Shown here piece after piece: positions 53,757 through 63,867 of a stretch of DNA of 64,000 bases. Each line of letters begins with the position of its first letter. Position 1 is the stretch's first letter. The DNA is taken from positions 1 through 64,000 of the forward strand of contig JAKLKC010000009.1 of assembly GCA_023150875.1 (NCBI GenBank), in the 5' to 3' direction. The notes beneath the pieces were generated by a model. That model worked only from the letters and a program-made list of their open reading frames with translations. It was not told the DNA's origin and searched no databases. Both the position numbers and the translations under genes were made by a program. The DNA is from Myxococcota bacterium (GTDB lineage: Bacteria; Myxococcota_A; UBA796; UBA9615; JAKLKC01).

Positions 53757-53821
53757 CTCCGCGGCGCGGGGGGCGGCGAACGACCCGGCGCGCGCGAGGA
53801 CGCCTCCAGGCCGGCCATGCC

Positions 53822-55411
53822 GTGACCCAGCCCCCCGGAAAGGAGACGCCCCCGCCGCCTCCCCTCCGCCCCGAGCCCGGCGCCCTGGCGACGGACGGGC
53901 TGGCGGTCGCCCAGATCGCCTTCGCGGCCCTCCTCCACGCGCGCTACTGCGGGTTCGATCCGCGCCCGCCGCCGGACGACGGCCACTACTACGACCCGGT
54001 GATGCACCTGGTCCGCGCCTGGGCCGGGATCGAGGAGGCCGAGGGGCCCCGGGCCCCGGACACGCCCTACGCCTTGCTGCTGGCGGCGCTGTTCCGCGTA
54101 CTCGGTCCGTCCCAGGCGCTCCTGGAGTGGGTGGACGGCGGCTGGCTGGTGGCGATGCTGTTCGGCGTGTGGATGCTCGCCCGCGCGGGGGGAGGGCGGG
54201 TCTCGGGGGCGGTGGCGGTGGTGCTGGCGGCCTCCCTGCCCCTCACCACGATGCTGGCGCGGCGGCACAACATCCACCACCCCGAGGCCGCGGCCCTGGT
54301 GGCGGCGGCGGGGCTGTGGGCGTGGGACCCGCGGATCTCCCGGCGGTCCACGGCGTGGGGGCTGGGGGGGCTGCTCTTCCTCGGGCAGACCTTCCGCGGG
54401 ACCGGCCTGCCCCTGGGGCTGCCCCTGGGAGCGCTGGCCCTCGCCACCGGGGCGCGCCGGGGCTGGCACGGGCGGCTCCTGCCCGTGGCGCTGGGGATCT
54501 CCGCCGCCCTGGCGTGGCAGGCGCCGGGGATGGTGGGATACGTGACCGCGAAGGTACGGTACGCCCCCGCCTACCGGGAGGGCCTGGAGTCCGCGGGCTA
54601 CTCGGTGTGGGCGGACCTGGGGCCCCTCGTCACCCCCGCCCTGGCCCTCGGGGTCCCCGCGGGCCTCCTGGCCCTCGGGCGGCGGCGGACGCCCCGGTGG
54701 GTGGTGGGGCTGTGCCTCGGCTGGGTGGCACTGGGCGCCATCGCCCTCTCGCGCTTCCACGTGGGACTGGACAACTTCCCCCTCCTCGGGCTGGCGCTGG
54801 CGGTCCTGGCGGGGCTGGGCGCGGGCCGGGCGCGGCGGGAGGGGTGGGTCCTCGGGGCGGCGGCGGGCCTGGGCCTCCTCGCCCAGGCGCCCCAGCTCGT
54901 GGCGGAGCGCTGGCTCTGCCGGGTCCCGGTGGTGGGGTGCTCGCCCCAGCTCCTGGGCCACGACTCCCGGGTGAACTGGGCCGGCACCGGGGTGGACGAC
55001 GTGCTCCCCGCCGTCCGCTCCGTGTGCTCCAGCGCGGCCCGGCAGCCGGGGGAGCGGTGCGTGATCCTGTCGGACTACGGGCTGTTCAACGGCAGGTCGT
55101 GGGAGGACGACGGCTCGTGGGGGCTCTTCCTCGCGGGGGTCGACGACGTGAAGGTGGTGACCGTGCCCTTGTACTGGAGCGGAGATCCCCCCACCCAGCC
55201 CGGACCGTCCATCCACGGCTACGTGCGGGTCCGCTGCGAGCGGGGGATGGCGACCCCGGGGGTGCGGTTCCAGGTGCAGCAGGCGAAGATGGAGCAGATC
55301 GTGGCGAACCTGGGACTCCAGCCGGACCGGCGCCTGGCCCTCCGGAACGGCTGCGTGCAGGACTGGTACGCCTGGCCCGACGTCCCCATGGGCGCGGGCC
55401 CCTGGCGGTGA
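53822..55411 (+). CDS. Polytopic membrane protein, GT-C-like
   Basis: The 529-residue protein, GTG start, has about eleven membrane helices. The first loop carries PPPDDGHYYDPVMHLVRAW, with paired acidic residues as in GT-C enzymes, and an intramembrane RRHNIHHPE. A Cys-containing C-terminal soluble domain of about 150 residues follows (CRVPVVGCSPQLLGHD). It forms an operon with the lipoprotein gene one base downstream. Sugar donor and acceptor unknown. Confidence 0.65.
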   Translation: MTQPPGKETPPPPPLRPEPGALATDGLAVAQIAFAALLHARYCGFDPRPPPDDGHYYDPVMHLVRAWAGIEEAEGPRAPDTPYALLLAALFRVLGPSQALLEWVDGGWLVAMLFGVWMLARAGGGRVSGAVAVVLAASLPLTTMLARRHNIHHPEAAALVAAAGLWAWDPRISRRSTAWGLGGLLFLGQTFRGTGLPLGLPLGALALATGARRGWHGRLLPVALGISAALAWQAPGMVGYVTAKVRYAPAYREGLESAGYSVWADLGPLVTPALALGVPAGLLALGRRRTPRWVVGLCLGWVALGAIALSRFHVGLDNFPLLGLALAVLAGLGAGRARREGWVLGAAAGLGLLAQAPQLVAERWLCRVPVVGCSPQLLGHDSRVNWAGTGVDDVLPAVRSVCSSAARQPGERCVILSDYGLFNGRSWEDDGSWGLFLAGVDDVKVVTVPLYWSGDPPTQPGPSIHGYVRVRCERGMATPGVRFQVQQAKMEQIVANLGLQPDRRLALRNGCVQDWYAWPDVPMGAGPWR

Positions 55412-55412
55412 C

Positions 55413-56327
55413 GTGGGCCCCGCGAGCCTCATCCCCGTCGCCGCGACCCTGGCCCTGGCCCTCGCCGCCGGGGGGTGCGACCTGCCGCCTCCCCCGGACA
55501 CCCCGCTGGCGGGGCTCCCCGGCGGCGACCTCCCCCCGAAGCCCGGCCCCGGGTTCCGGTCCCCTCCCGCCGCCTTCCGGGAGCTGGAGCGGGGACCCCA
55601 CCTGGTGGAGGCCCTGTGGGGACCCGGCCTGTCCGAAGCAGAGGTCCGGGCGCTGGAGGGGGAGGCCAAAGCCGCCTCCCTCCGGGAGTCGGCACTCCGG
55701 CGCGCGGTGCGGGACGCGGCGGCCGCGCTGGAGCGGGCGCTGGCGGAGGGGGGCGACGGGGCCGGCCGGGCCGCCGCCGCCCAGGCGTTCGTGGGGGCGG
55801 AGCGGGCGCTGGCCGAGGAGCAGGCGGCCACCGCCGTCCGGCTCCTGGCGTCGGCGGGCCCCGAGCGCCTGGCCGCGGGGCTCCGGATGGGCTACCCCCC
55901 CGTGCTCGCCGACCTGCTCCTCCGGCCCCCCGCCGACGGGGCGGGCAACCCGTTCGCCCGCCTGCCCGTGGAGGGCCTGGGGGAGGCGGACGCCACCCGC
56001 GCCGGGGAGCTGAAGCGGGCCAGCTACCTGAGGCTGCTCGAGACGCAGCAGGTCGCCGCGGGGGAGATGGCGCGGCTCCCCGGCCAGGGGGTGGGGAACC
56101 CGGGGTGGCAGGACCGGTTCGCCCGCCTGGCGGAGGTGGCCACGGGCGCGTGGGCCGAGTACCGGACCCGGGCCGTCGAGGACCTGGTGGACTTCGTGGT
56201 CTCGCTGCCCCCGGACCGCCGGGCCCACCTCGCCGCGGGGCAGGGCGTGGTCCGGGCCCTGTGCCCCGCCGAAGGGGCCTCCGGGGGGGATCGCCCCGGC
56301 CCGGCGCCGGGGGATCGGCGCCGATAG
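55413..56327 (+). CDS. Lipoprotein of unknown function
   Basis: The 304-residue protein, GTG start, has a lipobox (LAAGGC, Cys about 22), a Pro-rich linker and a helical, Ala/Glu/Arg-rich body (about 60-290). No family is recognised. It is co-transcribed with the GT-C-like gene immediately upstream (stop and start are one base apart). Confidence 0.6.
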   Translation: MGPASLIPVAATLALALAAGGCDLPPPPDTPLAGLPGGDLPPKPGPGFRSPPAAFRELERGPHLVEALWGPGLSEAEVRALEGEAKAASLRESALRRAVRDAAAALERALAEGGDGAGRAAAAQAFVGAERALAEEQAATAVRLLASAGPERLAAGLRMGYPPVLADLLLRPPADGAGNPFARLPVEGLGEADATRAGELKRASYLRLLETQQVAAGEMARLPGQGVGNPGWQDRFARLAEVATGAWAEYRTRAVEDLVDFVVSLPPDRRAHLAAGQGVVRALCPAEGASGGDRPGPAPGDRRR

Positions 56328-56371
56328 TGTAGTCGTTCCGAGGTCTTGCCGCCCCGCCCCCCGGGGCTTGG

Positions 56372-56377
56372 TACACT
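56372..56377 (+). promoter_or_regulatory. Candidate -10 box immediately before a start codon
   Basis: TACACT ends eight bases before the ATG at 56386. If used, the transcript would be leaderless or nearly so. Confidence 0.4.
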
Positions 56378-56385
56378 GGGCGGCG

Positions 56386-58080
56386 ATGCGCCCCCGGCCG
56401 CTCCTCGCCCTGCTCGCCGCCTGCCTCGCCCTCGGGCTGGCGCTGACCTTGGGGGTCTGGGGAGCCCCCACCTCGCTGCTGCCCGCGACGATCTTCACCG
56501 ACGGCAACCTGTTCGCGGCGGTCCTCGGGGGGGACGGGGTCACCAACGGCGACCTGTGGAGGCTGTGGACCCACCGCACCGGGGGCCCCTCGGGGGCGAT
56601 GTTCCGCCCCCTCTTCTGGCCCACCCTGCTCCTGGCGGCGGCGGTGGGGCCGGTGCTGGCCCTGAACCTCACCTGGGCCCTCGTCCCCGCCCTCAACGCC
56701 CTGGGCACCTACGCCCTGGCCCGCACCCGGGGGGCGGCGCCCGCGGGGGCCGCCTTCGCCGGGGCCCTGGTGGCGTGGAACCCCTGGGTCCGCACCACCC
56801 TCGGGGAGGGGCAGCTCGAACAGGCCGCCCTGGGCCTGGTGGCGTTGGTGTGGGCGGCGGCGTCCTGGGCGGCGGCGGGGGCGTGGGCCCGGGTGGCGGC
56901 GATCCCCCTGGTGGTGGTCGCGGTGGGGCTGGCGGTGCCCAACCTGGGGCTGGCGGCCCTGTGCGGCCTCGGAGCCCTCGGCGCCTGCGACGTGGCCCGG
57001 GGCGCGGCCTGGCGGCGGTGGGCGGTCGTGCTCCTGCTGGCCCTCCCCGCGGCCCTGCTGGTGTCCGCCTACCACGCCCCCAACTTCCACGAGGGGATCC
57101 CCAACGTGTTCCACCCCCGGCGCAGCGGGGACGACCACCTGATGAGCCTCGCCACCCCGTGGGAGTTCGTGGCCTGGCCCGGAGGGCGGGACACCTTCGA
57201 GTTCGGGGTGCTCCACACGGTGTACCTGGGGATCGGGACCACCGCCGCCGCGGGGATCGCGCTGCGCCGGCGAGACGCCTGGCCCCTGGCGGCCACCGGG
57301 GCCCTGCTGGGAGTGCTCGCCCTGGGATCGGCCACCCGCGTCGCGGGACTCCAGGTCCCCCTGCCCCTGGGACTGCTCCAGCGGATCGCGCCCGAGGTCG
57401 CCGAGAGCGGGAGCGCCTACCGCTTCGCCGCCGGGGTGGTGGTGGCGCTGGCGGCGGCGGCGGGGATCGGGCTGGCCCCCGCGGGAGCCCCGGGCACCCC
57501 TCCGGGGAGGCGCCGGGTCCTCCTGGCGGCGTGGGCCGCCGCGTGCTGGATCGAGACGCTGCTCCTCCCCGGGAGGGCGCTGCCCCTCCGGGTCCAGCCC
57601 GCCTGGCACCACCCCGAGCTGGCGACGCTGAGCGGCGGGCGCGGGATGGTGCTGGACCTGCCCCTCCACGAAGAGGCGGACGCGGTCTGCAAGCTGCCCC
57701 GGCCACCCCAGAACCACTACCTGAACGCCCTCGGGATCCACGACCGGCCCCTGCCCTACGCGGAGCTGGGGCACCGCCTGGGCCGGTTCCACTACGGGCG
57801 GGCGTCCGCCGACATCGGCGCCGTGCGGGAGGCGCTGATCTCGCCCTACTGCGCGGACCTGCTCCCCGGGGCCCTGCGGGGGGCGGGCGTGGGGGCGGTG
57901 GTCCTGCACCCCCCGTCGGAGTGCCCCGTCCTGCCCTCCCTGGCGCGGTGCCTGGGGGCCGCCCTGGGAGCGCCCGCGGCCCTGGGGGACACCTGGGCGT
58001 GGGACGGGATCCTCCCCGGGCCCGGGACGGGCCCCGAGTCCCCCCGCCCCGCCGACCGACCCGCGACCCGGCCGGAGTAG
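56386..58080 (+). CDS. Polytopic membrane protein, GT-C/YfhO-like
   Basis: The 564-residue protein has about ten to twelve membrane helices, an early loop ATIFTDGNLFAAVLGGDG and a long Pro/Cys-containing C-terminal soluble region (LPLHEEADAVCKLPRPP, HLMSLATPWEFVAW earlier). It resembles large uncharacterised membrane proteins next to glycosyltransferases. ATG 56386 is used because the signal-anchor helix starts at once. Its last 235 bases overlap the convergent flavoprotein gene. Confidence 0.6.
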   Translation: MRPRPLLALLAACLALGLALTLGVWGAPTSLLPATIFTDGNLFAAVLGGDGVTNGDLWRLWTHRTGGPSGAMFRPLFWPTLLLAAAVGPVLALNLTWALVPALNALGTYALARTRGAAPAGAAFAGALVAWNPWVRTTLGEGQLEQAALGLVALVWAAASWAAAGAWARVAAIPLVVVAVGLAVPNLGLAALCGLGALGACDVARGAAWRRWAVVLLLALPAALLVSAYHAPNFHEGIPNVFHPRRSGDDHLMSLATPWEFVAWPGGRDTFEFGVLHTVYLGIGTTAAAGIALRRRDAWPLAATGALLGVLALGSATRVAGLQVPLPLGLLQRIAPEVAESGSAYRFAAGVVVALAAAAGIGLAPAGAPGTPPGRRRVLLAAWAAACWIETLLLPGRALPLRVQPAWHHPELATLSGGRGMVLDLPLHEEADAVCKLPRPPQNHYLNALGIHDRPLPYAELGHRLGRFHYGRASADIGAVREALISPYCADLLPGALRGAGVGAVVLHPPSECPVLPSLARCLGAALGAPAALGDTWAWDGILPGPGTGPESPRPADRPATRPE

Positions 58081-59570
58081 ATCACCGCCGAGAGCGAGCC
58101 GGTGAAGCCCCGGTCCCCCACCAGGGTGCCGCCGGCCATGCCCGTCAGCTCCCCGGCGGCGAAGAGGCCGGGCAGGGGGACTCCCCGGGCGTCCACCACC
58201 GCCCCCGAGGGGTCGACCGCCACGCCGCCGAAGGCCTTGGCGAGGGCGGGGACCACCCGGACCGCGGCGAACGGAGGGCGGTCCAGGGGATCGATGCGCC
58301 GCGGGTCCTTGCCGAAGGCGTCGCCCCCCAGGGCCCCCACGTTGTACGCGGCCACCGTCTCGGTGAGGGCCTGGGGAGGGGCCCCGATCCCCTCCGCCAG
58401 CGCGTCCAGGGTCTCCGCGAAGACGGCGGCGGTCGTAGCCGGGCCGGGGGGCGACGCCGGGTCCGCGGGCTCGGGCATGGCGTCCACGGCGTGGAGGCGG
58501 CCCGCCGTGTCGGAGTCGAGGAGGGCGTAAGCGATCCCCCCGGGCTGTCCCGCCACCGCGGCCCCCGCCGCGAAGGTCGCGGAGTCCGTCTCGTCCCGGA
58601 AGCGGCGGCCGTGGCGCCCGACCCACGGCGCCGCCCCGAGCCCCGGCACCATCAGCTCCTCGCGGTCCCGGGGCCTCCGGTGGTCGGCCACCCCGTGCCC
58701 GTACACGCCGATGGCGCCCAGGTTCCGGGTGGCGGCGCCCACCGCCTCCAGCAGGCGGAGCCCCCCTCCGTCGGCGCAGGGGGCCGAGGCGAACCACAGG
58801 TCCACGCCCCCGAGGTCCGGCCGCGCCCGCCTCACCCGCTCCACGTCCCGGAGGAAGCCCCCCGTCGCCATCACCACGGCGGAGGCGCGGATCCAGCCGA
58901 TCCCCCCTCCCTCCACGTCGCGGTAGCGCACCCCCACCGCCCGGCCCTCCTCCACGACGATCCCGGTGACCTCCCGGCCCAGGACCACCGCCCCGGGGTC
59001 CAGCCGGCGGGCGAGGGCCCACGCCAGCGCCTCGCCGGGGCCGTCCATCACGTGGACCCGCGGGACGGGGCCGGCGTCGGGGGCTTCGGGGGCCAGGCGG
59101 AAGCGGATCCCCTCCCCGACGAGCCAGTCGTGGACGAGGGGCACCGCCCCCGTCGCCCAGGCCCGCACCCAGGGATCCGCCCCGTCGCCGCCGGTGATGG
59201 ACGGCCAGTCCGCCAGGAGCGCCTCGGGGGAGTCGGCGATCCCCGCCGCCCGCTGCTCCCCGGTGCCGGCGAACAGCAGCATGGGGGCCCGGGACCACAG
59301 GATGGAGCCCCCGAGGCGCCGCTCCCGCTCCAGCAGGAGGTGGGGGACTCCGGCCTGGCGCAGCTCCGCCGCCGCCGCCAGCCCCGCGGGTCCGCCCCCC
59401 ACCACCACCACGCCGGTCCGGGCGGCGGGAGGGTCCCGGGACGGATCGGGTGCCGGTCCCCCGGGGGAGGAGGGAGGCGGCGCGGGCCGGTCCCCGCCGC
59501 CCGGGGGCGTGCCCCCGCCGCACGCCGTGGCCAGCGCCGTGAGCAACGCGAGGAGGAGCGCGAACCGCAT
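57846..59570 (-). CDS. Exported FAD-dependent oxidoreductase (fumarate reductase/ketosteroid dehydrogenase flavoprotein type)
   Basis: The 574-residue protein has a signal peptide with a weak lipobox (LATAC, Cys about 17), a Pro-rich linker, and an FAD_binding_2 fold: VVVVGGGPAGLAAAAELRQ (about 53-71), GGSILWS, VVMATGGFLRD and the C-terminal GLFAAGELTGM with GFTGSLSAVIYSGR. Families with this fold reduce fumarate or dehydrogenate steroids or urocanate; the substrate is unknown. The conserved domain ends at about 58070, and the final 75 residues come from the region antisense to the convergent gene. Confidence 0.82.
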   Translation of the reverse strand: MRFALLLALLTALATACGGGTPPGGGDRPAPPPSSPGGPAPDPSRDPPAARTGVVVVGGGPAGLAAAAELRQAGVPHLLLERERRLGGSILWSRAPMLLFAGTGEQRAAGIADSPEALLADWPSITGGDGADPWVRAWATGAVPLVHDWLVGEGIRFRLAPEAPDAGPVPRVHVMDGPGEALAWALARRLDPGAVVLGREVTGIVVEEGRAVGVRYRDVEGGGIGWIRASAVVMATGGFLRDVERVRRARPDLGGVDLWFASAPCADGGGLRLLEAVGAATRNLGAIGVYGHGVADHRRPRDREELMVPGLGAAPWVGRHGRRFRDETDSATFAAGAAVAGQPGGIAYALLDSDTAGRLHAVDAMPEPADPASPPGPATTAAVFAETLDALAEGIGAPPQALTETVAAYNVGALGGDAFGKDPRRIDPLDRPPFAAVRVVPALAKAFGGVAVDPSGAVVDARGVPLPGLFAAGELTGMAGGTLVGDRGFTGSLSAVIYSGRVAGRSAGRGDSGPVPGPGRIPSHAQVSPRAAGAPRAAPRHRAREGRTGHSDGGCRTTAPTPAPRRAPGSRSAQ

Positions 59571-59672
59571 CGGATCTCCGGTGGCTCGGAGGGGCGCCGC
59601 GCCGCCCCCCCCGGGCCCCAGGATAGCGCCAAGGACGGAGGCGGGCCCCGGGTCCCCGGGGCGGGGATCGGG

Positions 59673-59678
59673 TATCAT
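59673..59678 (+). promoter_or_regulatory. Candidate -10 box for the LTxxQ lipoprotein gene
   Basis: TATCAT in the context GGGTATCATCGaCGG lies 51 bases before the ATG at 59730, in the divergent region with the flavoprotein gene. Confidence 0.4.
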
Positions 59679-59729
59679 CGACGGTCCGTCGGTGCGGGCC
59701 CACCCCGCCCCGCCTCCCCCGGAGCCGAG

Positions 59730-61196
59730 ATGTCGAGGATCCCGCTCACCGTCCCCGTCGCGCTGGCCGTGCTGGCCTGTGGGGTCGTGCCGGCCCTGGG
59801 GTGCCGGTCGGAACCGCCCAGCGGTCCCATCGGCGCCCCGACCCCGCCGGACCTGACGATCTCGCCGCTGGCCCCCCTGGACGCGGCCCACCCGTCGGGG
59901 AGGGTGCTGGGCCTGCTCGTCCAGTCCTACGACATCGACCTGACCCCGGCCCAGGCGTCCAGCCTGCGCCAGGTCCTGGGGGCCGCCGCCGAGGGGGAGC
60001 TGGCGGCGTGGGCGGAGGCCGACCGCGCCCACCTGGCCCTGGGGTACGCCGTGGCGGACGGGCGCCCCCTGGCGGAGTGGGAGGAGCAGGTGGGGACGCT
60101 CCTGGGGACGCTCAAGAAGATCCAGGAGGACCGCATCGACGTCCTGGTCAAGTCCGTGGCCGTCCTGGAGCTGGCCGGGCGCAAGGCCCCCGAGCAGGCG
60201 CCCATGGTCCCGGGGTTCGTGTACTCCGCGGACGACGTCAAGCTCCCCCCCGCCGACTCCCTCCTGGACCTGGAGGGCGTGGACGGAACCGCCGCCGCCC
60301 GCAAGGCCCAGACCCAGGCCCGGGACTACGAGGTGGCGCGCATCCAGGCCCGGACCGCCCAGAAGGTCACCTTCCTGCGGATGTCGGCCCTGGACTGGGC
60401 CACGCCCACCGCGGCCGAGGAGGCCCGCACCCGGGTGGTGGAGACGGCCAAGGCCATCGACGCCGCCTACCGGGCGCGGCTGGCGATGGTCCACGCGTTC
60501 CTGTCGAAGCTCACCGCGGCGCAGCGCGAGAAGGCGGTGATCGGCGCGAACCTCTCCCTGCTGCTGGGTCCCTCCCCCTCGTCGGGGGCGACCCAGAGCT
60601 TCGACCAGGCCTCCGGCCAGGGGGGGAGCCGCAACGGCGGGTTCGCGGGGGGCGGGGATCCCAACGGGCCGGCGGCCGGGGGTGGCCCCGGTGGGCCGGG
60701 CGGCTTCCCTGGGGCCCAGGGGGGCGGCGGCCCGTCCGGCCCGGGGGGCTTCGGAGGGCCCGGGCCCCAAGGGGGGCAGGGGGGCTGGGGAGCCCAGGGC
60801 GGGCAGGGCGGCTGGCCCGGAGGGCAGCCCGGAGGCTTCGGCGGTACGGGCCCCCAGGGCGGGCAGGGGGGCTGGCAGGGCGCCCCGGGAGGGCAAGGCG
60901 GCTGGCCCGGCGGCCAGCCCGGGGGCTTCGGCGGGACGGCGCCCCAGGGGGGGCAGGGCGGCTGGCCCGGAGGGCAGCCGGGGGCCTTCGGCGATCCCGG
61001 CTCCCAGGGGGGGCAGGGCGGCTACGGCGGGGGCAGCCCCCAGGGGGGCCAGGGCGGCTGGCCGGGAGCCCAGGGGGGCGGGCAGGCGGGCTGGTACGGC
61101 GCTCCCGGTGGGACCACCGGGGGTTCGCCCGGTGGCACGCCCGGCGGCACCCCCCCGGGGGGCACGGGGAGCCCGCCGGACTCCTCCAAGCGCTGA
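59730..61196 (+). CDS. Lipoprotein with LTxxQ motifs and a collagen-like Gly/Gln/Pro tail
   Basis: The 488-residue protein has a lipobox (PALGC, Cys about 25), a helical domain (about 40-280) with two LTxxQ-type motifs (DLTPAQASSLRQ and KLTAAQREKAV) as in Spy/CpxP-like periplasmic proteins, and a tail of about 190 residues made of irregular repeats such as PQGGQGGWPGGQPGGFGG. The helical part could bind unfolded protein or metal; the tail is probably extended and surface-exposed. Function is inferred from motifs only. Confidence 0.7.
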   Translation: MSRIPLTVPVALAVLACGVVPALGCRSEPPSGPIGAPTPPDLTISPLAPLDAAHPSGRVLGLLVQSYDIDLTPAQASSLRQVLGAAAEGELAAWAEADRAHLALGYAVADGRPLAEWEEQVGTLLGTLKKIQEDRIDVLVKSVAVLELAGRKAPEQAPMVPGFVYSADDVKLPPADSLLDLEGVDGTAAARKAQTQARDYEVARIQARTAQKVTFLRMSALDWATPTAAEEARTRVVETAKAIDAAYRARLAMVHAFLSKLTAAQREKAVIGANLSLLLGPSPSSGATQSFDQASGQGGSRNGGFAGGGDPNGPAAGGGPGGPGGFPGAQGGGGPSGPGGFGGPGPQGGQGGWGAQGGQGGWPGGQPGGFGGTGPQGGQGGWQGAPGGQGGWPGGQPGGFGGTAPQGGQGGWPGGQPGAFGDPGSQGGQGGYGGGSPQGGQGGWPGAQGGGQAGWYGAPGGTTGGSPGGTPGGTPPGGTGSPPDSSKR

Positions 61197-61222
61197 CGGT
61201 CCGACCCGATCCCCGTGGGGGC

Positions 61223-61264
61223 GGGCACGGGCACGGGCGCGGGCACGGGCGCGGGCGCGGGCAC
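61223..61264. repeat. Hexanucleotide repeat (GGGCRC)n before recQ
   Basis: Seven consecutive units of GGGCAC or GGGCGC lie in the 196-base gap between the lipoprotein gene and recQ. Such tracts can vary in length and may affect the recQ promoter region. Confidence 0.75.
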
Positions 61265-61392
61265 GGGACGTGGGGGGGGTGGGAACCTGCTCCCCGCTCC
61301 CGACCGCTTGATCCGGTGGGGGGCGGGATCTACCTTGGCCCGGTCGCGCGCCGGGGGTGGAGGGTGGTCCCGCCCCGCCGCTCCTGGGATCC

Positions 61393-63852
61393 GTGAGCGC
61401 CCCTCCCCTCAACCCCGCCCGCGAGGTCGAAGACGATCCCTTCGAGGGGGCGGCGCCCCTGGCCGATCGCCTGCGCTCCCTGCTGCGGGAGCGCTTCGGT
61501 CACCGGGAGTTCCGCCCCGCCCAGCAGGCGGTGGTGGAGCACGTCGCCGCCGGGCGGGACGCCCTGGTGGTGATGCCGACGGGGGCGGGCAAGTCCCTGT
61601 GCTACCAGCTCCCCGCCCTGGTCCGGGACGGCCTCGCCGTCGTCGTCTCCCCCCTCATCGCCCTGATGAAGGACCAGGTGGACGCCCTCGGAGCCCGGGG
61701 GATCGCCGCCACCTTCGTGAACAGCTCCCTCTCGGACGCCGAGAGGGAGGATCGCGTGCGGGACGTGCTGGCGGGCAGGGTGAAGCTGCTCTACGTCGCC
61801 CCGGAGCGCTTCCGGGGGGGAGGCTTCGCCCAGGTCCTGCGGCGGGTGCGGATCGGCCTGTTCGCCGTGGACGAGGCCCACTGCCTGAGCCAGTGGGGCC
61901 ACGACTTCCGCCCGGACTACCTGCGCCTGGGGGACGTGCGGGAGGCGCTGGGCCGCCCCCCCACGGTGGCCCTCACCGCCACCGCCACCCCCGAGGTGCG
62001 GGACGACATCGTCTCCACCCTGGGCCTCGGCGACGCCGCGGTCTTCGTCTCGGGCTTCGACCGGCCCAACCTGAGGCTCCACGTCCATCGCCTGAAGAGC
62101 CGCGCCGCCAAGGAGGAGCGGATGCGGGAGCTGCTGGGCCGCAGGCTCCGCCCCGCCCTGGTCTACGGCGCCACCCGCAAGGCGGTGGACCAGGTGGTCG
62201 CGGGCCTGGCCGCCTCGGGGGAGCGGGTGGCGGGCTACCACGCGGGCATGGACGACAGCGAGAGGAACCGCGTCCAGGACGGCTTCATGGCGGGGCGCTA
62301 CACCGTCGTCGCCGCCACCAACGCCTTCGGCATGGGGATCGACAAGGCGGACATCCGCATGGTGGTCCACGTGGACCTGCCCCGGACCCTGGAGGCGTGG
62401 TACCAGGAGATCGGCCGGGCGGGACGCGACGGAAAACCCAGCGAAATCCACCTGTTGCGTAGCCCGGGCGACCGGAGGATCCAGGAGTTCTTCATCGACT
62501 CCGCCCACCCGCCGGAGCGCACGGTCCGGGAGGTCCACCGCTTCCTGTGCTCCTTCCCCGAGGACACGATCTGGATCTCCCAGCGCGCCATCGCCGAGGA
62601 GCTGGGGATCGAGGGGGGGGATCGGGCGGTCTTCTCGTCGCTGATCGTGCTGGAGCGGGGCGGGGTGCTGCGCCGGCTGCCCATGCGGGAGGGCCTGGGG
62701 GAGGTGCGCTTCCTGCCCTCGCCGGGCCCCCGCGCCGCCGCCCACCGGGGGCTGCGGGCGGAGCTGTGGCAGGCGCTCGGGGACCTCCGCCCCGGACGGG
62801 GGCAGGTGCCCGTCGCCCAGGTGGACCTGCACCGCCTCGCCCGGGACCTGGGCACCACCCGCGACCGCCTGGGGGGGGCGCTGCGGGCCCTGGTGGAGCA
62901 CGGGGCCATCGACTACGAGCCCCCGGAGCGCTGCGGCGGGGTGCTGCTGCTGCACCGGGACCCGGACGACCTCCCCGTGGACTTCGGGGCCCTGGAGCAC
63001 CGGCGCCGCCACGAGTACGGCAAGCTCGACCGGATGGAACAGTTCGCCGAGGGGCGCGGCTGCCGCCGGGCCGACGTGCTCCGCTACTTCGGCGAGGTCC
63101 CCCCCTGGCCCCGCTGCGGCACCTGCGACAACTGCGCCGCGGATCCCGACGCCGACGGGCCCCGGGCCCCCAACGCCGAGGAGGACGTGGCCATCCGCAA
63201 GCTGCTGGCCTGCGTCGCCCGCATGGGGGGAGGCTACACCTCGGCGATGGTGGCGAAGGTGCTGACCGGCAGCCGGGACGCGGTGGTGGAGAAGATGGGC
63301 TTCGACAAGCTCACCACCTACGGCCTGCTGTCCCCCCTGTCCCAGGTGGAGGTGCAGCAGCTCGCCCAGGCGCTGGTGCAGGCCGGCGCCCTCTCCGAGG
63401 CCACGGTGACCCGGCCGATCCAGGGCCGGGACCGGATCTACCGCGTCCTGCACCTCACCCCCCTCGGGGGCCGGGTGATGATGGGCAAGGAGGAGGGCTT
63501 CCAGCTCCCCATGCCGGAGCTGACCGGGATCTCGCCCCCCCGGGCGGCCCCCCGCCGGAGCGGGGCGACGGGATCGGCGGCGGACGACGGCGGCCCACCG
63601 CTGGACCTCGCGGGCAAGGCGCTGCTGGAGAAGCTGCGCCAGCGCCGGAGCCGGATGGCGGAGGAGGAGGGGATCCCCGCCTACGTCGTGGCGAGCAACC
63701 GCACCCTGCGGGAGATCGCGCTGCGCCGCCCCACCCGCCGCGCCGCCCTCCTCCAGATCCACGGGATCGGCGAGAAGAACCTGTCCCGCTGGGGGCAGGC
63801 GTGGCTGGAGGAGGTGGAGGCGTTCGAGCAGGGGGGGCGCGGCGGCACCTGA
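61393..63852 (+). CDS. recQ: ATP-dependent DNA helicase RecQ
   Basis: The protein (819 residues from a GTG at 61393; an upstream GTG at 61357 is possible) is a full RecQ: Walker [28 protein letters not shown], and [10 protein letters not shown] in the helicase domains; an RQC region with a zinc cluster ([19 protein letters not shown]); and a C-terminal HRDC-like domain ([24 protein letters not shown]). It unwinds DNA 3' to 5' in recombination and replication-fork repair. It is longer than E. coli RecQ (about 610) because of extended RQC and linker regions. Confidence 0.93.
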   Translation: MSAPPLNPAREVEDDPFEGAAPLADRLRSLLRERFGHREFRPAQQAVVEHVAAGRDALVVMPTGAGKSLCYQLPALVRDGLAVVVSPLIALMKDQVDALGARGIAATFVNSSLSDAEREDRVRDVLAGRVKLLYVAPERFRGGGFAQVLRRVRIGLFAVDEAHCLSQWGHDFRPDYLRLGDVREALGRPPTVALTATATPEVRDDIVSTLGLGDAAVFVSGFDRPNLRLHVHRLKSRAAKEERMRELLGRRLRPALVYGATRKAVDQVVAGLAASGERVAGYHAGMDDSERNRVQDGFMAGRYTVVAATNAFGMGIDKADIRMVVHVDLPRTLEAWYQEIGRAGRDGKPSEIHLLRSPGDRRIQEFFIDSAHPPERTVREVHRFLCSFPEDTIWISQRAIAEELGIEGGDRAVFSSLIVLERGGVLRRLPMREGLGEVRFLPSPGPRAAAHRGLRAELWQALGDLRPGRGQVPVAQVDLHRLARDLGTTRDRLGGALRALVEHGAIDYEPPERCGGVLLLHRDPDDLPVDFGALEHRRRHEYGKLDRMEQFAEGRGCRRADVLRYFGEVPPWPRCGTCDNCAADPDADGPRAPNAEEDVAIRKLLACVARMGGGYTSAMVAKVLTGSRDAVVEKMGFDKLTTYGLLSPLSQVEVQQLAQALVQAGALSEATVTRPIQGRDRIYRVLHLTPLGGRVMMGKEEGFQLPMPELTGISPPRAAPRRSGATGSAADDGGPPLDLAGKALLEKLRQRRSRMAEEEGIPAYVVASNRTLREIALRRPTRRAALLQIHGIGEKNLSRWGQAWLEEVEAFEQGGRGGT

Positions 63853-63867
63853 CCCGCCGGGATCGGC

